Below, piece after piece: positions 16,951 to 26,064 of a DNA stretch of 64,000 nucleotides (its first letter is position 1; the number at the start of each line of letters is the position of its first letter). The stretch covers positions 558,001 through 622,000 of the forward strand of contig NZ_FXAT01000002.1 of the NCBI RefSeq assembly GCF_900177725.1, given 5' to 3'. Source of the DNA: Paraburkholderia susongensis. GTDB lineage: Bacteria; Pseudomonadota; Gammaproteobacteria; Burkholderiales; Burkholderiaceae. The notes below the pieces were generated by a model. It did not search any database. It saw only the letters and a list, made by a program, of their open reading frames with translations, and was not told where the DNA came from. The translations under genes were made by a program, and so were the position numbers.

Positions 16951-17607
16951 CTAGCCGCGAAATGCCAGCGTCTTGCGCGCGAATTCTGTCACCTGTTGCC
17001 CAACGATTTCCAGTTGCATGCGCGCCGCTTCGTCGATCAGCAGGCCGCTGACGTCGAAGATCGGCAGTGACGTATTGACCATCGCCCCGAGCGGCGTCGG
17101 CCAGCCGCGCAGCGCGTGCGCGATCGAGCGCATCGCCGTGAGCGTCTGCCCCGCGGCCTGCCAGCCCGCCGCGCAGCAGATGCAGCCGATCGCGCAGCCG
17201 TCGAAATACACGCGAGCGTCGCCGCGCAAGTCCTCCGTATAGTCGAGCACGTTCTTGATCAGGCCGGATACCGAGCCGTGATAAGCCGGCGACGCGATGA
17301 TCAGCCCGTCGCACCTGCGATACAGATCGATGACGCGCTGCATTGCGGGCGCTCGCTCGGTCAGCCCAGGCGTGTATATCGGCAAATTGAGCGCACCCCC
17401 GGCGATCACCTCGACGTCCGCGCCCGCCGCCTCGGCGGCGGCGAGGCTCACGCGCAGCAGCCGCTCGGTCGCCGAGCCCGGCCGCAGCGTTCCGCCCACG
17501 CCGACTATCAACGGCCGTCGCGGGACGGCAGCGCCGGCAGACGCCATAGCCATGACGTGTGCCGCATCGCTGGCCTGCAGGGCATGCTCGTTATCGCGCG
17601 GTTTCAT
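16951..17607 (-). CDS. NADPH-dependent FMN reductase
   Basis: A 218-residue flavodoxin-fold protein. The flavin phosphate loop is GVGGTLRPGSATERLL near residues 36-51, and ASPAYHGSVSGLIKNVLDY (about 109-127) is the family motif contacting the isoalloxazine. It should supply reduced flavin. Together with the luciferase-like monooxygenase encoded 20 bases upstream it forms the two parts of a two-component flavin monooxygenase. GGGAG precedes the ATG at 17607. It is the last gene of the eight-gene minus-strand operon. A paired cysteine segment (GCICCAAG) is present. Confidence 0.85.
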   Translation of the reverse strand: MKPRDNEHALQASDAAHVMAMASAGAAVPRRPLIVGVGGTLRPGSATERLLRVSLAAAEAAGADVEVIAGGALNLPIYTPGLTERAPAMQRVIDLYRRCDGLIIASPAYHGSVSGLIKNVLDYTEDLRGDARVYFDGCAIGCICCAAGWQAAGQTLTAMRSIAHALRGWPTPLGAMVNTSLPIFDVSGLLIDEAARMQLEIVGQQVTEFARKTLAFRG

Positions 17608-17627
17608 GGTCGTCTCCCGAAGCCCGA

Positions 17628-18695
17628 TTATTGGCGGCCGCAGGCGGCGTCGGCGTGCAGATATTTACCCAGCAGCGGCATCACCTCGGCCCCGAAGCGT
17701 TCGATCGAGCGCAGGATCCGCGGCTGCGAGACGCCTGGAATCGCCATGAAGCAACTGATGTGCGTGGGCCGAAGCGTTTCGATTTCCCGCACCAGTTTCT
17801 CCGCGACCACCTCGGGCGAGCCGATGAGCAGGCGATCGATGATCTCGTCGAGCGGCGGTTCGTCCGGCGCGGGCAACTCCTCGAGGAACGCGCCGTCGAG
17901 CCGCGCATACTTGTTGCGCATCGACATCGCCACACGCCGCACGTAGCGCGCGCCGTCGGCGGCCAGTTCGGCCTCTTTGGCATCGTCCGTCACGAACACG
18001 TAGCGCTGCAGCGCGAACGGCATCCGGGCGGCGTCGCCGCCGGCGGCCACGTAGGCTGACTCCACTTTGTCGCGGATGCCACTCAGCACGTCGAGCCGGT
18101 TCCAGCCCGTGGTGAAGAAGGGGATGTAGCCGCGCTGCACGGCGCGCCGCTGCGTTTCCATGTCGCCCGCCAGCCCCGCCACATAGATCGCCGGCCGCGG
18201 TTGCATCGTGCGCACCGAAAAATACGTTTCCGAAAAATGGATATGCTCGCCGTTGAACGACAGCGGCTCACCGTCCAGATAAGCTTCCACGAAATCGAGC
18301 AGTTCGAGCATCCGGGCGCGCCCAGTGCTCAGTTCCACGCCGAACTTCTGGAATTCGTATTCCTGGTAGCCGGTGCCGAAACCCAGCACCAGGCGCCCGT
18401 TGCTGATCTGGTCGGCCATGCCGATATCCTCGAGCAGGCGGATCGGCTCGTAGAGCGGCGCGACGATCACCGCCGGTCCGAGCTTGATGCGCTCGGTCTG
18501 CCCGGCCATGTAGGTCGTCATCGTCAGCGGCGAGGGGCACAGGCAGTAGTTGGAAAAATGATGTTCCGCGAACCAGGCTATCTCGAAGCCGGCCTGCTCG
18601 ACCAGCTTGACCTGCTCCGTCGTGTCCCGATAGATCTGACTCGGCCCGCGCTGACGGTCACGCTGGGTCATCAGGCAAAAAAGACCAAAATGCAT
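17628..18695 (-). CDS. LLM-class flavin-dependent monooxygenase
   Basis: A 355-residue bacterial luciferase-like TIM-barrel protein. The N-terminal strand MHFGLFCLM, the AWFAEHHFSNYC segment near residues 40-51 and RLVLGFGTGYQEYEF are typical of the family. It probably uses reduced FMN and oxygen on a small organic substrate and depends on the reductase encoded next to it. GGAG lies eight bases before ATG 18695. The operon context (importer, two dehydrogenases, aminotransferase) suggests oxidation of an imported amine or derivative, but the reaction is unknown. Confidence 0.85.
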   Translation of the reverse strand: MHFGLFCLMTQRDRQRGPSQIYRDTTEQVKLVEQAGFEIAWFAEHHFSNYCLCPSPLTMTTYMAGQTERIKLGPAVIVAPLYEPIRLLEDIGMADQISNGRLVLGFGTGYQEYEFQKFGVELSTGRARMLELLDFVEAYLDGEPLSFNGEHIHFSETYFSVRTMQPRPAIYVAGLAGDMETQRRAVQRGYIPFFTTGWNRLDVLSGIRDKVESAYVAAGGDAARMPFALQRYVFVTDDAKEAELAADGARYVRRVAMSMRNKYARLDGAFLEELPAPDEPPLDEIIDRLLIGSPEVVAEKLVREIETLRPTHISCFMAIPGVSQPRILRSIERFGAEVMPLLGKYLHADAACGRQ

Positions 18696-18729
18696 GTGAA
18701 TATCTCCGTGCGTTAGTCGCTCGCGGTCC

Positions 18730-19482
18730 CTAGCCGACGATCGTCTCGCCGCCGTTCGGGCTGATTACCTGCCCTGTCAGGAAGTCGGCTTCGGGCGACG
18801 CCAGGTACGCAACCGCATAGGAAATCTCGATGGGCTCACAAAAGCGCTTGAGCGGCACCTTCTCCTGCTTGGCCTTGAGCGTGGCCTGATCGTCGAGCTT
18901 GACCGGTCCGCCCGAAAGCACTCCGCCCGGCGCCACCGCGTTGACGTGAATGTTCCACGGCGCCCACTCCTTGGCCCACGCCTTGGTGAGCCCGAGCAGC
19001 GCCGCCTTGGCCGCGCAGTAGTGAGGCGACACCGCCGCTCCGGTCATCCCCCAGATCGACGAAATGTTGATGATCTTGCCGTAGCGGCGCGCCTTCATAT
19101 CGGGCAGCACGGCCTGCGCACAAAAGAACGAGCCGCGCACATGGACAGCCATCATGCGGTCGAACTCGGCGTCGTCGATGTCTTCGGTCTGCATGCGCCT
19201 GCCGTAGCCGGCGTTGTTCACAAGAATGTCGATCGGCCCGAGCGCGTTGACGGCACCCGCCACGGCGACCTTGAGCGCCCCGACGTCGGCTACGTCGAAC
19301 ACCGCCACGTGAACGCGACGGCCCAGCTTGCGCACCTGCTCCGCGGTGTTCTCCGCTGTGTCGCCGCGCAGGTCGGCCACCACGATGTCCGCGCCGCGCT
19401 CGGCCAGCAGCAGCGCGTGCGCACGTCCCATGCCGTCACCGGCGCCGGTGATCAATGCAACCTTTTTGTCGAGTAAAGACAT
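18730..19482 (-). CDS. Short-chain dehydrogenase/reductase
   Basis: A 250-residue classical SDR. The cofactor loop is TGAGDGMGRAHA near residues 11-22, followed by NNAG, and the catalytic Ser-Tyr-Lys set is NISSIWG with HYCAAKAA. Asp after the second strand (VVADLRG) favours NAD(H). Three ATG codons occur in tandem (19488, 19485, 19482). The AAGGGA ribosome site abuts the first and is best spaced for the third, so that start is used. The first ATG overlaps the upstream ATPase stop as ATGA. Likely oxidises an alcohol intermediate in the same pathway. Confidence 0.88.
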   Translation of the reverse strand: MSLLDKKVALITGAGDGMGRAHALLLAERGADIVVADLRGDTAENTAEQVRKLGRRVHVAVFDVADVGALKVAVAGAVNALGPIDILVNNAGYGRRMQTEDIDDAEFDRMMAVHVRGSFFCAQAVLPDMKARRYGKIINISSIWGMTGAAVSPHYCAAKAALLGLTKAWAKEWAPWNIHVNAVAPGGVLSGGPVKLDDQATLKAKQEKVPLKRFCEPIEISYAVAYLASPEADFLTGQVISPNGGETIVG

Positions 19483-19484
19483 CA

Positions 19485-20657
19485 TCATTCCCTTGCGATC
19501 AGAAGCGTGTCGTTAATGGACCAGACGAGCGCCACCGGCGCGCCGGCTGGATACAGATCCTCGCGACGTTGCGCGTTCTGGCGCACGGCGAGACGGAGTG
19601 AAGTGCCCACCCGCACCCGGTAGCGCACCGTGCCGGCGGCGAATACGACGTCTTCGACGACGCCCGTCAGGCGGTTGAGCAGGTGGCAGCCAGGCTTGTC
19701 GTCGGGCGTGTCATCGAATGGCGCGTCGGCCGCGGCAATCCGCACCGCCTCGGGACGTACGCAGACGACGCACCGCTCGGGCGCGAGCGCGTCGGCGTGC
19801 ACCACCGCCGTCAGCGCGTGGTCCCCGTTGACAGTCAGTGCAACCCTGCTGCCGGCCAGCCCTCGCGTCGCCGTAATCTCGAACAGATTCGCGTCGCCGA
19901 GGAAGCTGGCGGCGAACGCGTTGCGCGGATTCTCATACAGCTCTCGCGGCTTGCCGTACTGCACCAGGTGGCCGTGATTCATGATGGCGATGCGGTCCGA
20001 CATCGCCGCGGCCTCATCCTGGTCGTGCGTGACGTACAGAATGGTCGCTTCGATCTGCTCGTGGAACGCCTTGATCTCGTACTGCATTTCAGCCCGCAGA
20101 TTCTTGTCCAGCGCGCCTAGCGGTTCGTCCATCAACAGAATTCGCGGATCGTAGACGGCTGCGCGCGCCAGCGCGACGCGCTGCTGCTGACCGCCCGAGA
20201 GCTGGCTCGGCCGCCGCCGGATCTTGTCGGACAGGCGCACCGTCGCGAGCATTCGCTCCACGCGCTCCTGGATCTCACGCGGCGCCATGTGACGCAGACG
20301 CAGCGGGAAAGCCACGTTGTCGAACACGCTCATGTGCGGAAACAGCGCGTAGTTCTGGAACACCATGCCGATGTTGCGCAGGTACGGTGCGATGCCGACC
20401 AGATCGCGGCCGTCGACCTCGATGCTGCCGCCCGAGGGCGCGACGAAGCCGGCGATGGCGCCGAGCAGTGTCGATTTGCCGGAGCCGCTCGGGCCGATGA
20501 TCGAGAAGAATTCGCCCGCATCGATCGTCAGGTCGGTGGAGGCGAGCGCGGTGAACTCGCCGTAGTGTTTGGTCAGCCCGCGCAGCGTGAGGCGCGCGCC
20601 ACGGCTTTGCACGCCCGTCGTGCGAGCGGCTCCAGTTTGTACACTCCCCTCAGCCAT
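19485..20657 (-). CDS. ABC transporter ATPase, PotA-like
   Basis: A 390-residue importer ATPase. Walker A is GPSGSGKSTL near residues 52-61, the Q-loop follows, then the signature LSGGQQQRVALARA, Walker B ILLMDEPLGALD and the H-loop region YVTHDQDEA, with a C-terminal TOBE-type regulatory domain. GGAGG six bases before ATG 20657 chooses this start over ATG 20672; it overlaps the permease stop by 8 bases. It energises the two permeases upstream. The PotA/FbpC/CysA class covers polyamines, iron and sulfate; the partners point to the polyamine-type branch. Confidence 0.92.
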   Translation of the reverse strand: MAEGSVQTGAARTTGVQSRGARLTLRGLTKHYGEFTALASTDLTIDAGEFFSIIGPSGSGKSTLLGAIAGFVAPSGGSIEVDGRDLVGIAPYLRNIGMVFQNYALFPHMSVFDNVAFPLRLRHMAPREIQERVERMLATVRLSDKIRRRPSQLSGGQQQRVALARAAVYDPRILLMDEPLGALDKNLRAEMQYEIKAFHEQIEATILYVTHDQDEAAAMSDRIAIMNHGHLVQYGKPRELYENPRNAFAASFLGDANLFEITATRGLAGSRVALTVNGDHALTAVVHADALAPERCVVCVRPEAVRIAAADAPFDDTPDDKPGCHLLNRLTGVVEDVVFAAGTVRYRVRVGTSLRLAVRQNAQRREDLYPAGAPVALVWSINDTLLIARE

Positions 20658-21555
20658 GCGCGCCCTCCACATCGAGGCCCGCCCGCTTGCGCAGCGCGCT
20701 GGCCGCGGCCAGCATCACGAGCGTGAAAACAAAGATCAGGCTGGCGATCACGGCGATGCTCGGCGTCAGAAAATCATTGAGCTGCTGCCAGATCAGCCGC
20801 GGCAGCGTGCGCGTGTTGATTCCCGTGAGGAAGAGCGCGAGCAGCAGTTCGTCGAATGACGTGGCGAACGCCAGGATGCCACCGATCGCCACCCCCACCC
20901 GGATCATCGGGAACGTGACCTTCCAGAAGGTCTGCCAGCCGTTCGCTCCCAAGGTCATCGCCACCAGTTCGAGCGTGTCGCTGTAGCCGGTCAGCGCGGC
21001 CGATACGGTGATGAACACCAGCGGGATGCCGATCATCGTGTGCCCGATGACGACCGCCAGGTAGCCGCGCAGCAGCCCGAGGTCGAGCATCACCGGATAC
21101 AGCCCGATCGCCAGGATGACGTGCGGCAGCATCATCGGCGCGACGATTAGCGCCGAGATCAGCGCGCCGCGCGCGAGACGCCCCTTCACGACCGCCAGCG
21201 CCGCCAGCGTGCCCAGGACCATCGACGCAAGCGCCGATGCCATGCCGATCGCGAAGCTGTTGAAGGCCGCGCCGCGCCACGCCGGATCGTCCGCCATCTC
21301 GACGTACCATTTGAACGACCAGTGATGCGGCGGAAACGTCAGATAGCTTTCCGCGTTGAACGACAGCGGCAGGACGATAAGCGTCGGCACGATCAGGTAC
21401 AGCAGGATCAGTGCGACGATGCCCGTCATGGCGATGCGCGCCATGCGCATCATGCCGCTCATCGGGTCGATGCCGCGCATGCCGCTCACCGGGCCCGCAC
21501 CGCCCGGGTTGCCAGGGCCGCCCACCGTCTTCATTTGCCGGGTCACATGGGTCAT
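20650..21555 (-). CDS. ABC transporter permease, PotC-like
   Basis: A 301-residue integral membrane protein. After a Gly/Pro/Met-rich N-terminus of about 40 residues it has six predicted helices and the EAA-type cytoplasmic loop LELVAMTLGANGWQTFWKVT. ATG 21555 has GGAG seven bases upstream and starts one base past the previous gene's stop. The Met/Gly-rich N-terminal extension is longer than usual for this family. It pairs with the PotB-like protein encoded upstream to form the channel. Confidence 0.9.
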   Translation of the reverse strand: MTHVTRQMKTVGGPGNPGGAGPVSGMRGIDPMSGMMRMARIAMTGIVALILLYLIVPTLIVLPLSFNAESYLTFPPHHWSFKWYVEMADDPAWRGAAFNSFAIGMASALASMVLGTLAALAVVKGRLARGALISALIVAPMMLPHVILAIGLYPVMLDLGLLRGYLAVVIGHTMIGIPLVFITVSAALTGYSDTLELVAMTLGANGWQTFWKVTFPMIRVGVAIGGILAFATSFDELLLALFLTGINTRTLPRLIWQQLNDFLTPSIAVIASLIFVFTLVMLAAASALRKRAGLDVEGAHG

Positions 21556-21556
21556 C

Positions 21557-22429
21557 TCAGCGCTCCCGGTCAAAGCCCTGCGTCGCGCCGCCGGTCAGGC
21601 GCACGTACACGATGTAGATCGCCATCGTCAGGAGCAGCAGCAGTGTCGCGAACGCCGACGCGATGCCCCACTGCAGATAGCGGTCCGTCTGCTGCTCGAT
21701 CAGCACAGCGGCCATCATGTTGCGCGGACCGCCGAGCAGCGCCGGCGTCACGAAGAACCCGAGCGACATCATGAAGACCAGCAGGGAACCGGCGCTTACC
21801 CCCGGCATCGACAGCGGCAGGAATACGCGGGCAAAAGCGATCGCCGGGTTCGCGCCGAGCACCCCGGCCGCGCGGAGCAGCGACGGATCGATGGCACGCA
21901 TGCAGGCGATCAGCGGCAGCACCATGAACGGCAGCATGATGTGGACCATTCCGACATTGGAGGCGATCGCGCCGGGCACGAAATCGACGGGTTGCGCCAC
22001 GAGGCCCGACCACACCAGCGCGCCGTTGAGCACCCCTGCCCGCTGGAATACCACCATCCACGCATACGAGCGGATCACGACGCTGGTCCACAGTGGAATG
22101 ATCACGCACGCGCTCATCAGTTGCAGGCGCCAACCGCGCGCGCGGGTGATAGCGTAGGCCACCGGATAGGCAATCAACAGGCAGATCGCCGCCACGAACG
22201 CGGCTGTCTCGAAGGTATTGGCCAGCACCTTCAGATAAGGACCGGCCGATATCACGTGCCGGTAATTGCCCAGTCCGAGCCCGGGCGTGCCAAAGCTCCG
22301 CGCGATCACCCGCACGAGCGGCCAGACGAAGAAACACAGCAGGAACGCAGCGGGCGGAACGATCAGCCACCGGTATCCGCTGCCGATACTCCAGGCGCGG
22401 AATTCGCTGTCGGTTGAAACGCGTGCCAT
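21557..22429 (-). CDS. ABC transporter permease, PotB-like
   Basis: A 290-residue six-helix permease. A first helix near residues 20-45 (WLIVPPAAFLLCFFVWPLV) is followed by the periplasmic loop and the EAA-type motif (LLRAAGVLGANPAIAFARVF). AGAGG lies six bases before ATG 22429, and the binding-protein gene ends 14 bases upstream. It is part of the four-component importer encoded together with the neighbouring genes. Confidence 0.9.
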   Translation of the reverse strand: MARVSTDSEFRAWSIGSGYRWLIVPPAAFLLCFFVWPLVRVIARSFGTPGLGLGNYRHVISAGPYLKVLANTFETAAFVAAICLLIAYPVAYAITRARGWRLQLMSACVIIPLWTSVVIRSYAWMVVFQRAGVLNGALVWSGLVAQPVDFVPGAIASNVGMVHIMLPFMVLPLIACMRAIDPSLLRAAGVLGANPAIAFARVFLPLSMPGVSAGSLLVFMMSLGFFVTPALLGGPRNMMAAVLIEQQTDRYLQWGIASAFATLLLLLTMAIYIVYVRLTGGATQGFDRER

Positions 22430-22443
22430 AGTGGGCCTCTGCC

Positions 22444-23499
22444 TCAACCGAGCAGCCAATTGTTGAAGTGGTCGGCCACGTTCTGGCCGTTGTCCGCCCA
22501 GTACTCCAGGTTCAGCATCGTCCCTTTGCCGAAATTGGCGGGCGATGACGGCAGCACGGCCTGGACCTCGGGACTGAGCATCGCCATGGCGTCGCGGTTG
22601 ACTGGACCGTACGGCAGCAGCCTGGCGAACGCGGCCTGCGTGGGCGCCGACAACTCCTGCGCAATCAATTGCATCGACTCTTTCCTGTTCGGCGCGCCTT
22701 TGGGCACCGCCCAGGCGTCGCTAACGAAGATCGCCTGATTGAAGTGATAGTCGACCGGCGCGCCCTGGAGCTTGGGCTGATAGACGCGGCCATTCCAGAT
22801 CGCGCTGACGTCCACCTCGCCGCTGATCAGCAGTTGCGCGCCCTGCGCGCCGCTCGTCCACCAGACGACCTTGTCCTTGATCCGCGCGAGGCTGTGCAGT
22901 GCGCGGGCGACGTCGAGCGGATACAGCTTGTCGCGGCTCACGCCGTCGGCCAGCAACGCGATTTCGAGTGTCTGGCCCGGCTCCTTGTGCAGGCCGATCC
23001 GGCCCGGGTAGTCCCACACTTCGCGCCACGTTTGCGGCGGCTTGCTCTTGACCTTCTGGGTGTTCCACGCGATGTGATACGCCGCAATGTCGGTCAGCAC
23101 GAAATACGGGTAAGCGACGTGCGGCAGCAGCTTGCTCTTATCGACGATCGAATAGTCGATCGGCTCGAACAGCCCCTGTCGCCCGAACAGGATGTATTGC
23201 TCGCCGGCCCCTTGCACCACATCCCACTCGACCTGCCTTTGCTCGACCATCGCCTTGAGCCGGCTGGCTTCGTTGGCGGTGGTGACTATCGGGATGCCGG
23301 TGCGCTCCTGCCAGGTCTTGAACACCGTCTTTTTATAAGCGTCCTCCAGCATACCGCCGCCGGTGGCGACCGCCAGTTGATCCGGCTTGGCGAATGAACG
23401 CGTGGGCATGACGAGCGGCAACGCTGCCGCGCCGCTCAAAGCTTTCACGATATCGCGCCGTGACCAGCGCCGTCCCAACGCGAATTTGCGGTCGTTCAT
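22444..23499 (-). CDS. ABC transporter periplasmic substrate-binding protein (PotD/extracellular family 1)
   Basis: A 351-residue binding protein. The N-terminus carries a twin-arginine-like signal (RRWSRRDIVKALSG then a hydrophobic stretch ending PTRSFA), so export may be by Tat rather than Sec. The mature protein follows the family pattern, e.g. TWREVWDYPGRIGL and VWWTSGAQGAQLLISGEVD. GGAGG sits six bases before ATG 23499. The frame stays open upstream through the neighbouring SDR gene, but that part is in a shadow frame. It delivers the substrate to the two permeases; identity unknown, an amine or amino compound is inferred. Confidence 0.9.
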   Translation of the reverse strand: MNDRKFALGRRWSRRDIVKALSGAAALPLVMPTRSFAKPDQLAVATGGGMLEDAYKKTVFKTWQERTGIPIVTTANEASRLKAMVEQRQVEWDVVQGAGEQYILFGRQGLFEPIDYSIVDKSKLLPHVAYPYFVLTDIAAYHIAWNTQKVKSKPPQTWREVWDYPGRIGLHKEPGQTLEIALLADGVSRDKLYPLDVARALHSLARIKDKVVWWTSGAQGAQLLISGEVDVSAIWNGRVYQPKLQGAPVDYHFNQAIFVSDAWAVPKGAPNRKESMQLIAQELSAPTQAAFARLLPYGPVNRDAMAMLSPEVQAVLPSSPANFGKGTMLNLEYWADNGQNVADHFNNWLLG

Positions 23500-23555
23500 T
23501 GCCTGCCTCCAATCTGATGAAGTGATTGCGCTTCGTGGCAATGCATCGTCTGAAC

Positions 23556-24296
23556 TCAAATCATCAGCATGCCGCCGCTGGCGATGACCGTCTCGCCCAC
23601 CACGAAGCGGTTGCGCGCGGAGGCAAGGAAAAGAATCAGTTCGGCAATGTCGTCCGGCTCGGCAGGCCGGCCCAGTGGAATCTGCTTGATGCGCTCGGCG
23701 AACCACGGCTGCTGCGTGGCGCCTTCGGTTGCCATCGTGCCGGGGCTGACCGCGTTGACGAGCACCTGGTGCGGCGCCATTTCCTCGGCCAGCGACTTGG
23801 TCAGGCTGACCACGGCCGCCTTGGCTGCGGCGTAGTGCGGGAGCTTGGGCTTGGCGCGATGCGCATCGGCCGATGCGACGTTGACGATGCGCCCGTAGCG
23901 GCGGCCGATCATCAGATCGACGAGCGCACGTGTGGTGAGGAAGGGTCCGGTCACATTCGTGCGGAACGTCCAGTCCCAGTCCGACAGGCTGATGTCGCGC
24001 AACTGCCCCTGGCGCCAGCCGCCCGCATTGTTGACCAATACGTCGAGCCGCCCGCCGGCGCTGTGTTCCAGTTCCCCGCGCAGCGCCGCCACGTCTTCTT
24101 CGACGGCCGTGTCGCCATGCAGCGCGAACACGTCGAGCCCCTCCTGCCGCAGTCGCTGCGTGACGCGCTCGAGTTCCGGCCTGTCGAGATCGAACAGGCA
24201 CACGCGCGCGCCGCGGCGCGCCAGCATCGCGGCTACCGCGAGGCCGAGACCGCGCGCCGCGCCGGTCACCACCGCCACTTGTTCCGCAAAGTCCAT
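23556..24296 (-). CDS. Short-chain dehydrogenase/reductase
   Basis: A 246-residue classical SDR and first gene of the minus-strand operon. It shows TGAARGLGLAVA near residues 11-22, Asp-rich FDLDRPE after strand 2 (NAD preference), NNAGG, and the catalytic NVASADA and HYAAAKAA elements. GGAG precedes ATG 24296 by seven bases. Its promoter region is shared with the divergent aminotransferase and contains a palindrome at 24363-24381. The two SDRs of the operon are distinct in sequence and may act at successive steps. Confidence 0.88.
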   Translation of the reverse strand: MDFAEQVAVVTGAARGLGLAVAAMLARRGARVCLFDLDRPELERVTQRLRQEGLDVFALHGDTAVEEDVAALRGELEHSAGGRLDVLVNNAGGWRQGQLRDISLSDWDWTFRTNVTGPFLTTRALVDLMIGRRYGRIVNVASADAHRAKPKLPHYAAAKAAVVSLTKSLAEEMAPHQVLVNAVSPGTMATEGATQQPWFAERIKQIPLGRPAEPDDIAELILFLASARNRFVVGETVIASGGMLMI

Positions 24297-24362
24297 GACA
24301 CGTCTCCTTAGTCACGACTGCAGGTTGCTACATTCCACGTTAGAACATTTGAATCATATGTC

Positions 24363-24381
24363 AACAAATAGATCATTTGTT
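24363..24381. promoter_or_regulatory. Palindromic operator candidate
   Basis: AACAAATAGATCATTTGTT has perfect 7-bp arms around a 5-base spacer and lies in the 161-bp gap between the divergent SDR and aminotransferase genes. An AT-rich, partly symmetric element (ACATTTGAATCATATGT) lies just to its left. The RpiR-family protein encoded at 26065 is the obvious candidate ligand. Confidence 0.5.
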
Positions 24382-24457
24382 GCATTCCGACCAACCGCGC
24401 ACTAGACTGGTTTTCAGTCGACGCCCTTTGCCACGCTTTGCCACGCGCGAGGAAAAC

Positions 24458-25888
24458 ATGCGCTCTTCAGTCCAGCGGTCCCCTCACGACACCGGCGCAA
24501 ATCCCGCGCCGGCCGGCGACTCGCAGCAAAACCACGCCGAGCTCACCGCCTCCCACGTGTTCCACCGGTTTCCGCGCAACGCCATGCCGGTCGCGGTGGC
24601 CGGCGACGGCGTCTACGTGATCGACCGGCAAGGCAAGCGTTACCTGGATGCGTCGAGCGGTGCGGCGGTGAGCTGTCTAGGGCATAGCCATCCAGCGGTG
24701 ATCCGCGCGATTCAGCGCCAGGCCGAGCAACTGGCCTTTGCGCATACGAGTTTCTTCACCAACGAACCGCTCGAAGAACTGGCCGCGCTGCTCTCAGCCA
24801 GCGCGCCGCCCGGGCTGGACCGGGTGTATTTCGTCTCGGGCGGCTCCGAAGCGGTCGAAGCCGCGCTGAAGCTGGCGCGCCAGTATCAGGTCGAGCGCGG
24901 TGAGCCGCAGCGCACGCGCGTCATGTCCCGGCGCCAGAGCTACCACGGCAACACGCTGGGGGCGCTGGCCGCGGGCGGCAACCGGTGGCGGCGCGCACCG
25001 TTCGAGCCATTGCTGACGCAGGCGCTCGACGTCGCGCCGTGTTACGCGTATCGCGACCGGAGGCCGGACGAAAGCGAAGAGGCCTACGGCGAGCGGTTGG
25101 CGTGCGAGTTCGAGCAGGCCATCGTCGCGGCCGGCCCCGAGACCGTCATGTGCTTTATCGCCGAGACCGTGTGCGGCGCCACGCTGGGTGCGGTGCCAGC
25201 GGTGCCGGGCTACTTCCGGCGCATCCGCGACATCTGCGACCGCTACGGTATTCTGCTGATTCTCGATGAGGTGATGTGCGGCATGGGGCGAACCGGCACG
25301 CTTTACGCATGCGAGCAGGAGGGCGTCATCCCGGACCTGCTGGTGATCGCCAAAGGTCTGGGCGCGGGCTATCAGCCGATCGGCGCGGTGCATGCGGCGC
25401 GGCACGTGTTCGACGCGATCGTCGGCGGTTCGGGATTTTTCCAGCATGGCCACACCTACAGCGGCCACGCGCTCGCGTGCGCGGCGGCGGTCGCGGTACA
25501 GAAAGCACTGCGCGACGAGCATCTGATCGACAACGTGCAGCGGCGTGGCCCGCAGTTGATGCAACGCCTGCGCGAGCGCTTCGGCATGCATCCCTATGTT
25601 GGCGACATCCGCGGCCGCGGGCTGCTGCTCGCGCTCGAATTCGTCGCCGAGCGCGACGCGAGGACGCCGTTCCCGGCAGAAGCGCGGACCGCGCAGCGCA
25701 TCAAGGCCAGTGCGCTCGAGCACGGCCTTATGTGCTACCCGGCTGGCGGCGTCATCGACGGCAAGGTCGGCGACCACGCGATGCTAGCCCCGCCTTTCAT
25801 CATCGAGGAAAAGCATCTCGACGAAATGGTCGACAAGCTGGCGGAGACAATCGATGCCGTGTTTCCCGACGCGGCCCGCCGGCGCTGA
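24458..25888 (+). CDS. Class III PLP-dependent aminotransferase
   Basis: A 476-residue fold-type I enzyme. The catalytic Lys is in LLVIAKGLGAGYQPIGA and the PLP-binding Asp in LILDEVMCGMGRTG. SGGSEAVEAALKLARQ binds the phosphate, and YHGNTLGALAAGG is typical of omega-amino-acid, putrescine and diamine transaminases. GAGG precedes ATG 24458. It is divergent from the importer operon and likely deaminates the imported amine or a product of it. Whether the amino acceptor is pyruvate or 2-oxoglutarate cannot be read. Confidence 0.9.
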   Translation: MRSSVQRSPHDTGANPAPAGDSQQNHAELTASHVFHRFPRNAMPVAVAGDGVYVIDRQGKRYLDASSGAAVSCLGHSHPAVIRAIQRQAEQLAFAHTSFFTNEPLEELAALLSASAPPGLDRVYFVSGGSEAVEAALKLARQYQVERGEPQRTRVMSRRQSYHGNTLGALAAGGNRWRRAPFEPLLTQALDVAPCYAYRDRRPDESEEAYGERLACEFEQAIVAAGPETVMCFIAETVCGATLGAVPAVPGYFRRIRDICDRYGILLILDEVMCGMGRTGTLYACEQEGVIPDLLVIAKGLGAGYQPIGAVHAARHVFDAIVGGSGFFQHGHTYSGHALACAAAVAVQKALRDEHLIDNVQRRGPQLMQRLRERFGMHPYVGDIRGRGLLLALEFVAERDARTPFPAEARTAQRIKASALEHGLMCYPAGGVIDGKVGDHAMLAPPFIIEEKHLDEMVDKLAETIDAVFPDAARRR

Positions 25889-26064
25889 AGAGATAATCGT
25901 TCGAGCTTCGGCGTATGCTCGACTTCAACGATAATCGCGCAGGCGCCGACGCCCGTTGAAGGTCTCCTTTGCGAGGCCGGAGATTGGCGAGATGCGATTC
26001 ATCCCGACAACATCATCGGAAGCCGCCATCCTTCCGACAACTCGTGATACCAACGTTGACCGCC

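Noticed and set aside
22444..24315. A 623-codon minus-strand frame that would fuse SDR sequence to the binding protein
   Set aside because: The part over the SDR gene is in the wrong frame for the SDR; the binding-protein start at 23499 has a strong ribosome site and signal sequence.
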